Shown: in pieces, positions 8,291 to 16,238 of the stretch
How positions within the stretch are numbered: the stretch's first letter is position 1
How the letters are laid out: each line of letters begins with the position of its first letter
Assembly: GCA_003224905.1 (NCBI GenBank)
Contig: QIAA01000057.1
Coordinates: 1 to 40,390 of the forward strand
DNA: 40,390 bases
Reading direction: 5' to 3'
Source: Acidobacteriota bacterium
GTDB lineage: Bacteria > Acidobacteriota > Terriglobia > Terriglobales > Acidobacteriaceae
Position numbers and translations under genes: made by a program
The notes under the pieces: model-generated
The model's input: the letters and a program-made list of their open reading frames with translations, nothing else
Told to the model about the DNA's origin: nothing
The model's database searches: none

Positions 8291-10225
8291 TTATTTCTTA
8301 TCCTCCACATCCACGTACTCAGCGTCGATCACGCCTTCGTCTTTCTTCGGACCGGCGCCGTTCGCTCCCGGCTCTGGCCCCGCACCTGCCGTCGGGCCAG
8401 CCCCCGGCGCAGCCGGACTAGGCTGAGCCGCCTTGTACATCTGTTCGGCTAGCTTATGCGAGGCCTTAGTGAGCGCTTCGCGTGCGTGATCCATCTGCGC
8501 CTTGTCGCCCGACTCGAGCGCCTTCTTGGCATCCGCAATCGCGTTCTCCACATCGCCACGCTCGCTGCCGGGGATCTTATCTCCCTGCTCGCGCAGCATC
8601 TTCTCGATCTGGTAGACCAGCGAGTCGAGCTGGTTCTTGGCCTCGATCTGCTCGCGCTGGGCTTTGTCCTCAGCCGCGTGCGCATCCGCGTCCTTGGCCA
8701 TGCGCTCGACTTCCTCCTTCGACAGGCCCGAAGACGACGTAATCGTGATCTTCTGGTCCTTGCCCGTGGCCACGTCTTTCGCGGTCACGTTCAGGATGCC
8801 GTTCGCGTCGATGTCGAACGTCACCTCAATCTGCGGCACGCCGCGCGGAGCCGGCGGAAGGCCGGTCAGGTGGAATTTGCCCAGCGTGCGGTTCTGCGCC
8901 GCCATGGGCCGCTCACCCTGCAGCACGTGCACCTCGACCGAGGTCTGGTTGTCCGCTGCGGTCGAGAACGTCTCCGTCTTGCGCGTCGGAATTGTAGTGT
9001 TGCGCGGGATCATCGGCGTCGCCACGCCGCCCAGCGTTTCAATCGCCAGCGTCAGCGGAGTCACGTCCAGCAAGAGCAGATCTTTCACTTCACCCTTGAG
9101 GACGCCGCCCTGAATGGCCGCGCCGACTGCCACGACTTCGTCCGGGTTCACGCCCTTGTGGCCTTCCCTGCCGAACAGCTCCTTCACCAGCGCCTGGATG
9201 CGCGGCATACGCGTCTGTCCGCCGACCAGCACCACTTCGTTGATCTTCGAAGCATCCACGCCCGCGTCTTTCATGCACTGGCGGCATGGCCCGACAGACT
9301 TCTGAATGATGTCTTCAACCATCGACTCCAGCTTCGCCCGCGTCAGTTTCTTCACCAGGTGTTTCGGACCGCTGGCGTCGGCGGTAATAAACGGCAAATT
9401 GATCTCATGCTCCATCGTGGTCGAAAGCTCGATCTTCGCCCGCTCCGCCGCGTCACGCAGACGCTGCAGCGCCATCTCATTGCCCTTGCCGCGCAGATCG
9501 AGCCCTTCGTCTCTCTTGAATTCGTCAATTAGCCAATCCACCAGCCGCTGGTCAATGTTGTCGCCGCCCAGGTGGGTATCACCGTTGGTGGCCTTGACTT
9601 CAATCACGCCTTCGCCGACTTCCAGAATCGAGATATCGAAAGTTCCGCCACCGAAGTCGTACACCGCAATGGTCTCGTCCTTGCCCTTGTCGAGCCCGTA
9701 GGCCAGCGCCGCCGCCGTAGGCTCATTGATGATGCGCTTCACTTCGAGGCCGGCAATCTGACCGGCATCTTTGGTGGCCTGTCGCTGCGCGTCATTGAAA
9801 TACGCAGGCACAGTGATGACCGCTTCGGTCACCTTCTCGCCGAGGTAGTCCTCCGCCGCCTTCTTCAGCTTCTGCAGGATCAGCGCGGAAATCTCCGGTG
9901 GGGAGTACTTCTTGCCCTGCGCCACGACCACCACGTGGTCTCCGTCGCGCTCCACTTTGTACGGGACCATCTTTAGTTCTTCGCTGACTTCGTCGAAGCG
10001 CCGCCCCATGAACCGCTTGATCGAATAAACCGTGTTTTCGGGATTGGTGATCGCCTGGCGCTTGGCCACCTGCCCCACCAGCCGCTCCCCAGTCTTAGTG
10101 AATCCCACCACGGAAGGCGTAGTACGCCCTCCTTCTTCATTAGGGACGACCTTCGGCTCCCCGCCCTCCATGACGGCCACGCAGGAGTTGGTAGTCCCGA
10201 GGTCGATTCCGATAATCTTGGCCAT
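8291..10225 (-). CDS. dnaK: molecular chaperone DnaK (Hsp70)
   Basis: ATP-dependent Hsp70 chaperone. The 644-residue protein begins [20 protein letters not shown], the phosphate-1 motif. It has the adenosine/phosphate-2 segments ([20 protein letters not shown], then [14 protein letters not shown]), the hydrophobic linker [19 protein letters not shown] at about residue 390, the beta-sandwich substrate domain and the helical lid. It ends in a Gly/Pro/Ala-rich tail and [11 protein letters not shown], close to the EEVDK-like end seen in bacterial DnaK. Unusually, no grpE or dnaJ is adjacent, so it appears to be transcribed alone. The promoter at 10299-10329 carries a HAIR-like inverted repeat, indicating HspR-type heat-shock repression. 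Confidence 0.98.
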   Translation of the reverse strand: MAKIIGIDLGTTNSCVAVMEGGEPKVVPNEEGGRTTPSVVGFTKTGERLVGQVAKRQAITNPENTVYSIKRFMGRRFDEVSEELKMVPYKVERDGDHVVVVAQGKKYSPPEISALILQKLKKAAEDYLGEKVTEAVITVPAYFNDAQRQATKDAGQIAGLEVKRIINEPTAAALAYGLDKGKDETIAVYDFGGGTFDISILEVGEGVIEVKATNGDTHLGGDNIDQRLVDWLIDEFKRDEGLDLRGKGNEMALQRLRDAAERAKIELSTTMEHEINLPFITADASGPKHLVKKLTRAKLESMVEDIIQKSVGPCRQCMKDAGVDASKINEVVLVGGQTRMPRIQALVKELFGREGHKGVNPDEVVAVGAAIQGGVLKGEVKDLLLLDVTPLTLAIETLGGVATPMIPRNTTIPTRKTETFSTAADNQTSVEVHVLQGERPMAAQNRTLGKFHLTGLPPAPRGVPQIEVTFDIDANGILNVTAKDVATGKDQKITITSSSGLSKEEVERMAKDADAHAAEDKAQREQIEAKNQLDSLVYQIEKMLREQGDKIPGSERGDVENAIADAKKALESGDKAQMDHAREALTKASHKLAEQMYKAAQPSPAAPGAGPTAGAGPEPGANGAGPKKDEGVIDAEYVDVEDKK

Positions 10226-10298
10226 ATTTGGCTCCTTTTGTTCTTATATTGTTCTTATAAGTGCTTTGTATTCAACTGCTCACGATTACGCCCTGCAA

Positions 10299-10329
10299 TA
10301 TTATTAGACTTGAGTGAGTTGTTGTCAAG
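10299..10329 (-). promoter_or_regulatory. dnaK promoter with HAIR-like HspR operator
   Basis: Reading the minus strand, ttgaca (10323-10328) and taataa (10301-10306) form a sigma-70 -35/-10 pair with a 16-bp spacer, about 75-100 bp upstream of the dnaK ATG. On the plus strand the segment 10309-10329 reads CTTGAGT, seven bases, TGTCAAG. The known HAIR consensus for the repressor HspR is CTTGAGT-N7-ACTCAAG; one half here is exact and the other matches five of seven bases. The operator covers the -35 and spacer, as expected for repression. No hspR gene is in the window. Confidence 0.7.
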
Positions 10330-10497
10330 GTTTTAGATGCGGGAGAGCGCCGGCGGATGCACCCCTCCTAAAACAGCTCGTCAAAGTGGGCGGAAGAACC
10401 AACAGGTCGGAATCGTGTAGCTGAGTGCATGTGGATTCGGAAGAGGCTGCTATGCTGATTTGCAAATTTTGTAGTCTTTCCCAGGAAGGATATTCGA

Positions 10498-11567
10498 GTG
10501 GTAGACCACCACGACGCATTGAGAGTCTTGGAACAGGCGTGGAACGACATCGGGAATACCCAACTCGTTCCCTCCTCGATTCTCAAGGAGAAAATAGAAA
10601 AAATCATGAGTCCGGCAGCCGGTGCAAAGGGCTTTAGGTACTTATTAATTACTGGCGTATTGGCAAAAACGGTAGAGCCAAACGCTCACCCGCGTTCCAT
10701 TCAAGCGGGTGCGGCCTAGCCGGTTCTTACGATGCAAGGAGCCTCTGCCACAAAATAGTTGTGCCGTTCGAAAAATCGAAAGGTAATCTCTTTGGGCTGT
10801 CCAATGAGCCTTTCTTAATCAAGTCTCTCAGACACCCCGAGCACGATAAAGACAACCCCCAACTCCGGAATAAGAAGATTTCTGCGCTTCTGCACGACGC
10901 TCTCGAACTCATCCGCGTAGCTCCAGAGGCTGAAGCTTACAGTGCCGTTGTGCATGTCCTTAGGCTGGGCAAACAACGCGCCGAACTTGCGAGTGTTGCG
11001 CCTTCTGCTGGGGAACATGACTTGGCGATATGTTCGGAATTCGTTCAAGAGTTCCTCCAGAAAGCCGCAGGAGGTGCCCGCTTAGTGGCGCTTTGGGTCG
11101 CAATGCTGCAGCTCAGCGATGAGGATTCGGAGGTGAAGGCCTACAACCCGAATCAATCAGACGCGTTCGCGGGCACTATTGGAGATGTGGAGGTCTTCAT
11201 CGAAGGTGATCTCGTTTCGGCGTCTGAATGCAAGCACCGTCCAATCAACTTGGAGGATGTTGAGCACGGTTTACGTAAGAATACTAGCGGAGCAGAATAC
11301 ATTTTCGTAATAGCCGCAGGATTTGAAACGCAGCAAGAAGAGAACATCCGCAAAAAAATCGCGCAGGCAGGAGAACTGGGAGACATTTCGCTCGTCGAAG
11401 CGCAATCCGAGTTTGCAAGCGTGCTCAAGATATTGGGCCCTCATCGTCGACGACGGCTAGGGCCCGCCGTCACGGTCCTACTGCGAACGATGCGGGAGTT
11501 TGAATCCGCAGAAGAGGCAGCAGCTCTCTGGTCCCGCCTACTGGAAGAGCAATCGAACACGCCTTGA
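10498..11567 (+). pseudogene. SacI-like type II restriction endonuclease, frameshifted
   Basis: Two frames together encode one protein of about 356 residues, the size of SacI-family restriction enzymes. Part one starts at GTG 10498 (aggaagga ribosome site just upstream) and runs 73 residues to HPRSIQAGAA, then stops at 10717. Part two continues from about 10716 in the -1 frame as LAGSYDARSLCHKIVVPFEK and runs to 11567. The LITG...HPRSIQAG...SYDARSLCHK...VPFE order matches my memory of the SacI family. The second part keeps a PD-(D/E)xK-like site: GDVEVFIEGD, then SECKHR. Either a one-base loss inactivated it, or it is a sequencing error, or a programmed -1 shift. The convergent methylase gene overlaps its 3' end by 30 bp. 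The region looks more AT-rich than its neighbours, suggesting transfer. Confidence 0.65.
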
Positions 11568-12434
11568 CTCCTCCGAAGGGTCATAGTTCGTCCAAAGTAC
11601 CTCAGTGCGTTTCCCTTTGGTGGAATGTATGGTACGGAGTGGGCCTACAAGCTTGTGCCAACGCTTGCGCGGAAAAAGTTTGTCCATCAACGGACAATCA
11701 TAGTTGCTCAACGCGACCCTGCCCCTAACCTGGTTCAGTACCTCCGCCAGTTCTCGGTGCTGATCATCGGTCATTTCGTTCGAGTATGCCTTCGAATCAC
11801 CCCTTGTCACATGTATATAGGGCGGGTCGCAGTAGAACAGCGTTTGCTTTGAATCGTATAAACGTATTACATCAATAGCAGGCCTGTTCTCGATCTGGAC
11901 GCGCAAGAGCCGCTGTGCGATCAGAGGAAGGGCCTCGATCGCACCCAACCACCTGCTAATCACGCCACTCATACCGGCACGGCTCGTATTTTTGCAATTA
12001 GCCCATCGTCCAATCGATGCCGTCTGCGCTAGCCCGGTTCGTACCTGCCGCGCCCTGACATAGAATCTACGTGCCCTCTCCAAATCGGAGACACTCGGAT
12101 CAAGCTTGCAGGAAATCGAAAATTCCTCTCTCGAGAAGGGAGTAAGTCCGATGGCCTCTACCAACGCCTCCTTCTGGTCGCGCAGCACCCGAAAGAAATT
12201 ACATACTTCACCATCGAGGTCGTTGTACGTTTCAATCGGAGAGGGGCGCCGGTTTAGAAGAACAACGCCCGAGCCTGCGAAGGGCTCACAATAGTGGTGG
12301 CCATCCGGAAGCAAGGGAAGAAGCCAATCGAGGTGAGAAAACTTTCTCCCATACCAGCCAAATGGAATTAGTTTTTCGGAATTCAGCCTAGAGATTGCGG
12401 GTACAGACCTTGCTCTTTGCGGAAAAGTCGCCAT
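11538..12434 (-). CDS. D12-class DNA adenine N6-methyltransferase
   Basis: Dam-like (D12 class, alpha type) methyltransferase that would transfer a methyl group from SAM to adenine N6. The 298-residue protein has the N-terminal PFGWYGRKFSHLDWLLPLLP segment and SAM-binding motif EPFAGSGVVLLNR at residues 50-62. NDLDGEVCNFFRVLR follows, and the catalytic motif DPPY is at 203-206. The order (FxGxG before DPPY) defines the class. No Shine-Dalgarno sequence precedes the ATG at 12434. It is convergent with the SacI-like nuclease gene and overlaps it by 30 bp, so it is probably the protecting methylase of that system. A solitary methylase left after nuclease decay is also possible. Target sequence is not readable. 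Confidence 0.88.
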   Translation of the reverse strand: MATFPQRARSVPAISRLNSEKLIPFGWYGRKFSHLDWLLPLLPDGHHYCEPFAGSGVVLLNRRPSPIETYNDLDGEVCNFFRVLRDQKEALVEAIGLTPFSREEFSISCKLDPSVSDLERARRFYVRARQVRTGLAQTASIGRWANCKNTSRAGMSGVISRWLGAIEALPLIAQRLLRVQIENRPAIDVIRLYDSKQTLFYCDPPYIHVTRGDSKAYSNEMTDDQHRELAEVLNQVRGRVALSNYDCPLMDKLFPRKRWHKLVGPLRTIHSTKGKRTEVLWTNYDPSEESRRVRLLFQ

Positions 12435-13000
12435 TGTGAGTGTTGTTGCGATTCTTACATGGTGGAGTGATAAGCGAGAAGAAAAAATTTGCAGAAGCAG
12501 CCGAAATAGTTTCGTAGCGGACGAAAACCCAAATTGGGTTCGCGGGCTGCACCACTCTTCGATTTTCCGACAGGTGGGTAGTGAGCTCGGAGGCTCCTTT
12601 GTAGTCGAGTCAAATCTGCAGGGCTGGCCCAGTCTTTTTCTAATTCGAGTTTTAATTGGAGCTTAGTGGCTGGTCTTGGCACAGACGATCAAAATGTCTA
12701 ACCCTGGGGCGGGTTGGTCCACATTTGAATCTTCTACACTGAGCGCTGCGATTGCGTGCGCGCAAGTGGAGGGCGGCTCTCAAGATTCGCGTCCCCCAAA
12801 GGATGGCCCTTTAGGGCTTGCCGCGGGCTGAAGCCCGCCGGTGTTCAAGCCTCGTCTTTAGGCGGCCATTATATGGTCGCTCTTCCAGCCCTGTGGCCTT
12901 CCTCAAAAACTATCTCGATAAAAAGAATCATTAGGTAACGATAATCATCCAAATCATGTGTGTCGCCACTTTGGACAGAGCTTACTCGAAAGGGATTTCC
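12435..13000. other. gene-poor gap after the R-M module, with a palindrome
   Basis: About 565 bp without a convincing gene. The minus strand has a 75-codon open frame (12455-12682, MPRPATKLQLKLELEKDWAS start) ending 20 bp before the methylase ATG. It could be a small partner protein but shows no recognisable motif. At 12823-12838 the arms gcgggct and agcccgc flank a 2-bp centre, part of a ggctgaagcccgc-type dispersed element. The final part holds the doxX ribosome site. Confidence 0.5.
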
Positions 13001-13477
13001 ATGATTCACAAACTAATTGCCACCGATAACAACACTGCGACCACTATTCTTCGATTGGTGCTCGGCGTGATCTTTTGCGCGCATGGGGCGCAGAAAATGT
13101 TGGGCTGGTTTGGCGGATACGGCTTCACCGGCACGATGGGCTTTTTCACCGGCGCCATGCACATTCCAGCGCTGTTCGCGTTTCTGGCGATTGCTGCAGA
13201 ATTCTTTGGCGGGCTGGGCCTCATTTTCGGATTCCTGACCCGAATCGCGGCATTCGGAATCTTTTCCAATATGCTCGTGGCCATAGCACTGGTCCATCAT
13301 CACTTCGGTTTCTTTATGAATTGGACAGGAGCGCAGAAGGGTGAGGGCTACGAGTTTCATTTGCTCGTGCTTGCGACTACGGTCTTTTTGATGATTCGCG
13401 GCGCGGGAGCAGCTTCCATCGATCGCATGCTGTCATCATCACAAACACCAGTTCGAACCCAGGCCCGAGCCGCCTGA
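13001..13477 (+). CDS. DoxX-family membrane protein
   Basis: Small integral membrane protein of the DoxX family, associated with thiosulfate oxidation or redox stress membrane complexes in characterised members. The start is the ATG at 13001 (MIHKLIATDNNTATTILRLV) with gaaaggga just upstream. The longer frame from 12956 lacks a good ribosome site. Four transmembrane helices are visible: LRLVLGVIFCAHGAQKML; ALFAFLAIAAEFFGGLGLIF; IAAFGIFSNMLVAIALVHHH; and LLVLATTVFLMIRGAGA. HGAQKMLGWFGGYG is a typical DoxX loop. A marR gene follows after 11 bp, so the regulator may control doxX. Confidence 0.88.
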   Translation: MIHKLIATDNNTATTILRLVLGVIFCAHGAQKMLGWFGGYGFTGTMGFFTGAMHIPALFAFLAIAAEFFGGLGLIFGFLTRIAAFGIFSNMLVAIALVHHHFGFFMNWTGAQKGEGYEFHLLVLATTVFLMIRGAGAASIDRMLSSSQTPVRTQARAA

Positions 13478-13488
13478 CAGGAAGAGTT

Positions 13489-13950
13489 ATGAAAGCGACG
13501 AGCAGTCGCATCACCGCACCTCGGCTGTGGCTGGTGATGACCAGAAGCCATCACGCGTTAAGGCTCCTGGCCGAACAAAGCATCGCAAATGCCGGACTGT
13601 GCCTCACCGACTTCGCTGCATTGGAAACGCTGTTGCATAAAGGCCCGCTCACGATCTCAGAGATTCAGGACAAAGTGTTGCTGGCCAGTGGCTCCATGAC
13701 CGCGGCAATCGATCGTCTCGAGAAACGCGGCCTGATTGTCCGTAAGTCAAGCGCACGCGATCGGCGCGCCCGGATCGTGCAGCTCACACGGGAGGGCAAA
13801 CGGGTAGCGGCATCGTGCTTCGAAAAGCACGCCAGCGATCTAGAGGCCGTTATGTCCGTGCTATCCGAGAACGAGAAAAAGCAAGTTTACGGATCCCTCA
13901 AGAAACTCGGGTTCCTCGCGGCGGAAAAGATTGACGAACAGGACGGTTAA
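13489..13950 (+). CDS. MarR-family transcriptional regulator
   Basis: 153-residue winged-helix regulator of the MarR family. The core is LCLTDFAALETLLHKGPLTI, then SEIQDKVLLASGSMTAAIDR (recognition helix), LEKRGLIVRKSSARDRRARI for the wing, and VQLTREGKRVA. DRRA in the wing is the typical DNA-contacting DxRxx motif. The ATG has aggaag upstream. It lies 11 bp after doxX on the same strand, likely sensing an oxidant or phenolic signal and repressing the pair. No palindromic MarR box stood out in the doxX upstream sequence. Confidence 0.92.
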   Translation: MKATSSRITAPRLWLVMTRSHHALRLLAEQSIANAGLCLTDFAALETLLHKGPLTISEIQDKVLLASGSMTAAIDRLEKRGLIVRKSSARDRRARIVQLTREGKRVAASCFEKHASDLEAVMSVLSENEKKQVYGSLKKLGFLAAEKIDEQDG

Positions 13951-13961
13951 CGCCGGGGTGC

Positions 13962-13992
13962 CCCACCTTTCGCCGATTTTGCGAAAGGTGGG
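13962..13992. terminator. bidirectional hairpin between convergent genes
   Basis: Perfect 12-bp arms cccacctttcgc (13962-13973) and gcgaaaggtggg (13981-13992) flank a 7-base loop. It lies between the 3' ends of marR and the cupin gene, so it can end transcription from both sides. It lacks a long T run. The sequence also resembles a dispersed acidobacterial palindrome, so it may be a repeat recruited as a terminator. Confidence 0.7.
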
Positions 13993-14004
13993 TAACAAGC
14001 GCGG

Positions 14005-14454
14005 CTACTTTGCCGGGATCAGATCAAACTTCCCGGACGATTCTTCATAGAACAGCGCTCCCTCCGCCTTATCTCCGCCGCTCCAGTGCTTATGCCCACC
14101 GGGAACGCGCAGGAAATCTCCGGGACCCACGCGCTTCTCGCCCGCGTCATCCTTGTAAAGATAAGCGCCCTTCATGCCGACGATCCAAACGTCATTCGTG
14201 TGCGTATGCATACCGGCATCGTATCCCGGCACGAACTTGGTGAATGTGGCGTGCGCCCCTTTATCGGGATCGCCCCAGATAACCGCCTGGGTCACACCTT
14301 GTGCCGCCCCCATCTGCTTGTATTCCGCCTTCTCAGCGGAAGCAAAGACGACTTTTTTCGCAGCAGCGTGCTTGGTCTGTCCCTGCACCAGCCCGATGGA
14401 CCACGCAACCATGAGCGCCACTGCCACTCCAAGAATCCACAATGATCGTTTCAT
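14005..14454 (-). CDS. exported cupin-domain protein
   Basis: The start is the ATG at 14454, giving MKRSLWILGVAVALMVAWSI as a Sec signal peptide that ends near LVQGQTK. The longer frame to 14502 adds residues before the signal and is unlikely. The mature part is a single cupin barrel. Metal-site motif 1 reads GMHTHTNDVWIVGMKGAYLY and motif 2 reads GDFLRVPGGHKHWSGG, with His residues able to bind a metal. About 149 residues. It is convergent with marR. Cupins of this ChrR/quercetinase-like shape have many functions, and the substrate cannot be told. Confidence 0.85.
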   Translation of the reverse strand: MKRSLWILGVAVALMVAWSIGLVQGQTKHAAAKKVVFASAEKAEYKQMGAAQGVTQAVIWGDPDKGAHATFTKFVPGYDAGMHTHTNDVWIVGMKGAYLYKDDAGEKRVGPGDFLRVPGGHKHWSGGDKAEGALFYEESSGKFDLIPAK

Positions 14455-14548
14455 GTCCTTCTCCTTTTTTGCAGTGTTCGATTCAACCTGAGGCGGACGC
14501 ATTGTACACCGGCGAATCGAACAAGCCTTCGTTTGCTATCATGCGCCG

Positions 14549-15511
14549 ATGCGGCGCGCCTTTCTGATCGACACTGATGTTGCCTCCGATGACGCAGTCG
14601 CGCTCATCATGGCTTTGCGCGCGCCCGTGCACGTGGTCGCGATCACCACCGTCGCCGGCAACGTCGACGTCCAACAGGCCACACGTAATGCGCTCTACAC
14701 GGTCGAACTTTGTGGCGCGAGGGTCCCCGTATACCGCGGTGCTGAGAAGCCGCTGGCTCGTGCCCATGAGAACGCGACCTGGTTTCACGGCCACGATGGA
14801 CTGGGCGATCACAATTACCGGGATCCGCGTCAATCACCAGAAGCGATGCATGCTGTTGACGCAATCATCGAAGTGATCGAAGCCAACCCAGGTCTCGTAC
14901 TCGTAACCCTGGGGCCATTGACGAATGTTGCCTTGGCCCTGACGAAAAAGCCGGAAATTGCCACCAAGGTCGGTCGCTGCGTCGTCATGGGAGGCGCCCC
15001 GTGCTGCGAAGGCAATGTTACTCCGGCTGCCGAATACAACATCTGGGTCGATCCCGAAGCTGCCCGCATCGTCATGCTGAGTGGACTTCCGGTGGAACTG
15101 GTGGGCTGGCAGACGTGCCGCGGCGAAGCGGTCCTTAATGAAGCTGATATCGCGCGTATTCACGCAGGCGGGAGCGAACTGGCACGCTTTGCCATCGAAT
15201 GCAACAGCTGCGCGCGCGAAGCGTACAAAGTCCAGACCGGAGAAGACGGTATCGCACTGCCGGATCCAGTTGCAGTGTCTGTTGCTCTTGACCCGAGCAT
15301 CGGAACTGAGTGGAGCGAACACTACGTCGACGTTGAGACCCAGAGCGAGTTGACGCGAGGGATGACTGTTGTGGATTGCCTGAACGTCGGAGCCGACGAG
15401 CGTAATAAGGAAGTTTGGGCGAATGTCATCGAGAAGGGCCACAAGGCGAAAGTCTGCTGGACAATCGACGCGAGGCGTTGGAAGGAAGCGTTGCTTGCGG
15501 CCTTGCACTAG
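14549..15511 (+). CDS. inosine-uridine-type nucleoside hydrolase
   Basis: Ribonucleoside hydrolase that cleaves the N-glycosidic bond of nucleosides into base and ribose. The 320-residue protein starts with the Ca-binding signature FLIDTDVASDDAVALIMAL (DTDxxSDDAVA). It also has VAITTVAGNVDV, the LVTLGPLTNVALAL strand, VMGGA and AAEYNIWVDPEAA with the second metal Asp. The first ATG is used. It lies in the same neighbourhood as the pyrimidine degradation genes and could feed them uracil and cytosine from nucleosides. There is no signal peptide, so it acts in the cytoplasm. Confidence 0.92.
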   Translation: MRRAFLIDTDVASDDAVALIMALRAPVHVVAITTVAGNVDVQQATRNALYTVELCGARVPVYRGAEKPLARAHENATWFHGHDGLGDHNYRDPRQSPEAMHAVDAIIEVIEANPGLVLVTLGPLTNVALALTKKPEIATKVGRCVVMGGAPCCEGNVTPAAEYNIWVDPEAARIVMLSGLPVELVGWQTCRGEAVLNEADIARIHAGGSELARFAIECNSCAREAYKVQTGEDGIALPDPVAVSVALDPSIGTEWSEHYVDVETQSELTRGMTVVDCLNVGADERNKEVWANVIEKGHKAKVCWTIDARRWKEALLAALH

Positions 15512-15536
15512 CCCATCTTGATTGCCATCTCTCGAT

Positions 15537-15554
15537 GTGATATCATGATATCAC
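15537..15554. promoter_or_regulatory. perfect 18-bp palindrome, FitA-type operator
   Basis: The sequence gtgatatcatgatatcac is identical to its reverse complement. It lies 17 bp before the antitoxin TTG start and just upstream of the ggagga ribosome site. Known FitAB operators in Neisseria use TATCA and TGATA half-sites, and both are present here. It is probably where FitA/FitB autorepress. The palindrome is seen; binding is inferred. Confidence 0.7.
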
Positions 15555-15571
15555 TTTCAGGGAGGACGGCT

Positions 15572-15820
15572 TTGGCGCAGTTTGTAGTCCGAAACGTTGA
15601 AGACGCGGTCAAGGCTCGGCTGCAGCGGCGCGCCAAGCGCAACGGTCACAGTATGGAAGAGGAAGTGCGAGACATTTTGCGCAACGCCGTGAAGGACGAA
15701 GGTGCCGTTGTCGGCGGATTGGGCACCGAGATCTCCTCTTTGTTTGCCAGAATTGGTATTAATCGTGAGATCCCTGAACTGCGGGGATACCAGATTCAGC
15801 CACCATCATTTGAGGAATGA
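15572..15820 (+). CDS. FitA-like ribbon-helix-helix antitoxin
   Basis: The open frame begins at 15518, but the real start is most likely the TTG at 15572. It is preceded by ggagga with a 5-bp spacer, and an upstream start would span the operator. The 82-residue protein begins MAQFVVRNVEDAVKARLQRR and continues AKRNGHSMEEEVRDILRNAV, the FitA/Arc-type ribbon-helix-helix with the GxSMEEE turn. The C-terminal part (GYQIQPPSF) would wrap the toxin. Its stop overlaps the toxin start (ATGA). Confidence 0.88.
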   Translation: MAQFVVRNVEDAVKARLQRRAKRNGHSMEEEVRDILRNAVKDEGAVVGGLGTEISSLFARIGINREIPELRGYQIQPPSFEE

Positions 15821-16233
15821 TTATCCTCGATACCAACGTGCTGTCCACCTTGATGCAAAAAACACCCGACCAGAGTGTGGTCGCGTGGCTTGACCAGCAG
15901 CCCCGAACATCTATTTGGACAACTTCCGTTACCGTCCTTGAAATCCGATTCGGACTACAGATCATGCCGAGCGGAAAGCGGCGCTCCACACTGCTGCAAG
16001 CATTTGAAGACCTTCTTGACAAGATCGGTCAGCGAGTTGCGCCTTTCGATGTTGCTGCTGCGGCGCAAGCAGGTGACCTGATGGCATCCCGAGGTAAGAA
16101 AGGCCGCCCTGGTGAACTGCGCGACTCAATGATCGCGGGCATCGCCCTTGCCCAACATGCCACGCTGGCAACCCGCAACACGACGCATTTTGATGACACT
16201 GAAGTTTCACTCATTAATCCCTGGATGGTTTGA
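15817..16233 (+). CDS. FitB/VapC-type PIN-domain toxin
   Basis: 138-residue PIN-domain ribonuclease toxin. Acidic metal-site residues are visible in MIILDTNVLSTLM (first Asp), TVLEIRFGL (Glu), LRDSMIAGIA (Asp) and the C-terminal THFDDTEV. RFGLQIMPSGKRR is typical of the FitB subgroup. It overlaps the FitA-like antitoxin by 4 bp. As with characterised VapC/FitB toxins it would cleave RNA when freed from antitoxin. The pair lies between the nucleoside hydrolase gene and the pyrimidine cluster. Confidence 0.9.
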   Translation: MIILDTNVLSTLMQKTPDQSVVAWLDQQPRTSIWTTSVTVLEIRFGLQIMPSGKRRSTLLQAFEDLLDKIGQRVAPFDVAAAAQAGDLMASRGKKGRPGELRDSMIAGIALAQHATLATRNTTHFDDTEVSLINPWMV

Positions 16234-16238
16234 GCCTA

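Noticed and set aside
8456..9532. Long plus-strand open frame (358 codons) antisense to dnaK
   Set aside because: It is Arg/Leu/His-rich shadow coding produced by the strong codon bias of dnaK, with no recognisable domain.
12455..12682. 75-codon minus-strand frame just upstream of the methylase, considered as a controller protein
   Set aside because: No helix-turn-helix or other motif seen, and the second half (FGCFCKFFLLAYHS) looks non-coding; kept only as a note in the gap entry.
12756..12938. 60-codon plus-strand frame before doxX
   Set aside because: It covers a dispersed palindromic element (ggctgaagcccgc) and has no protein-like character.
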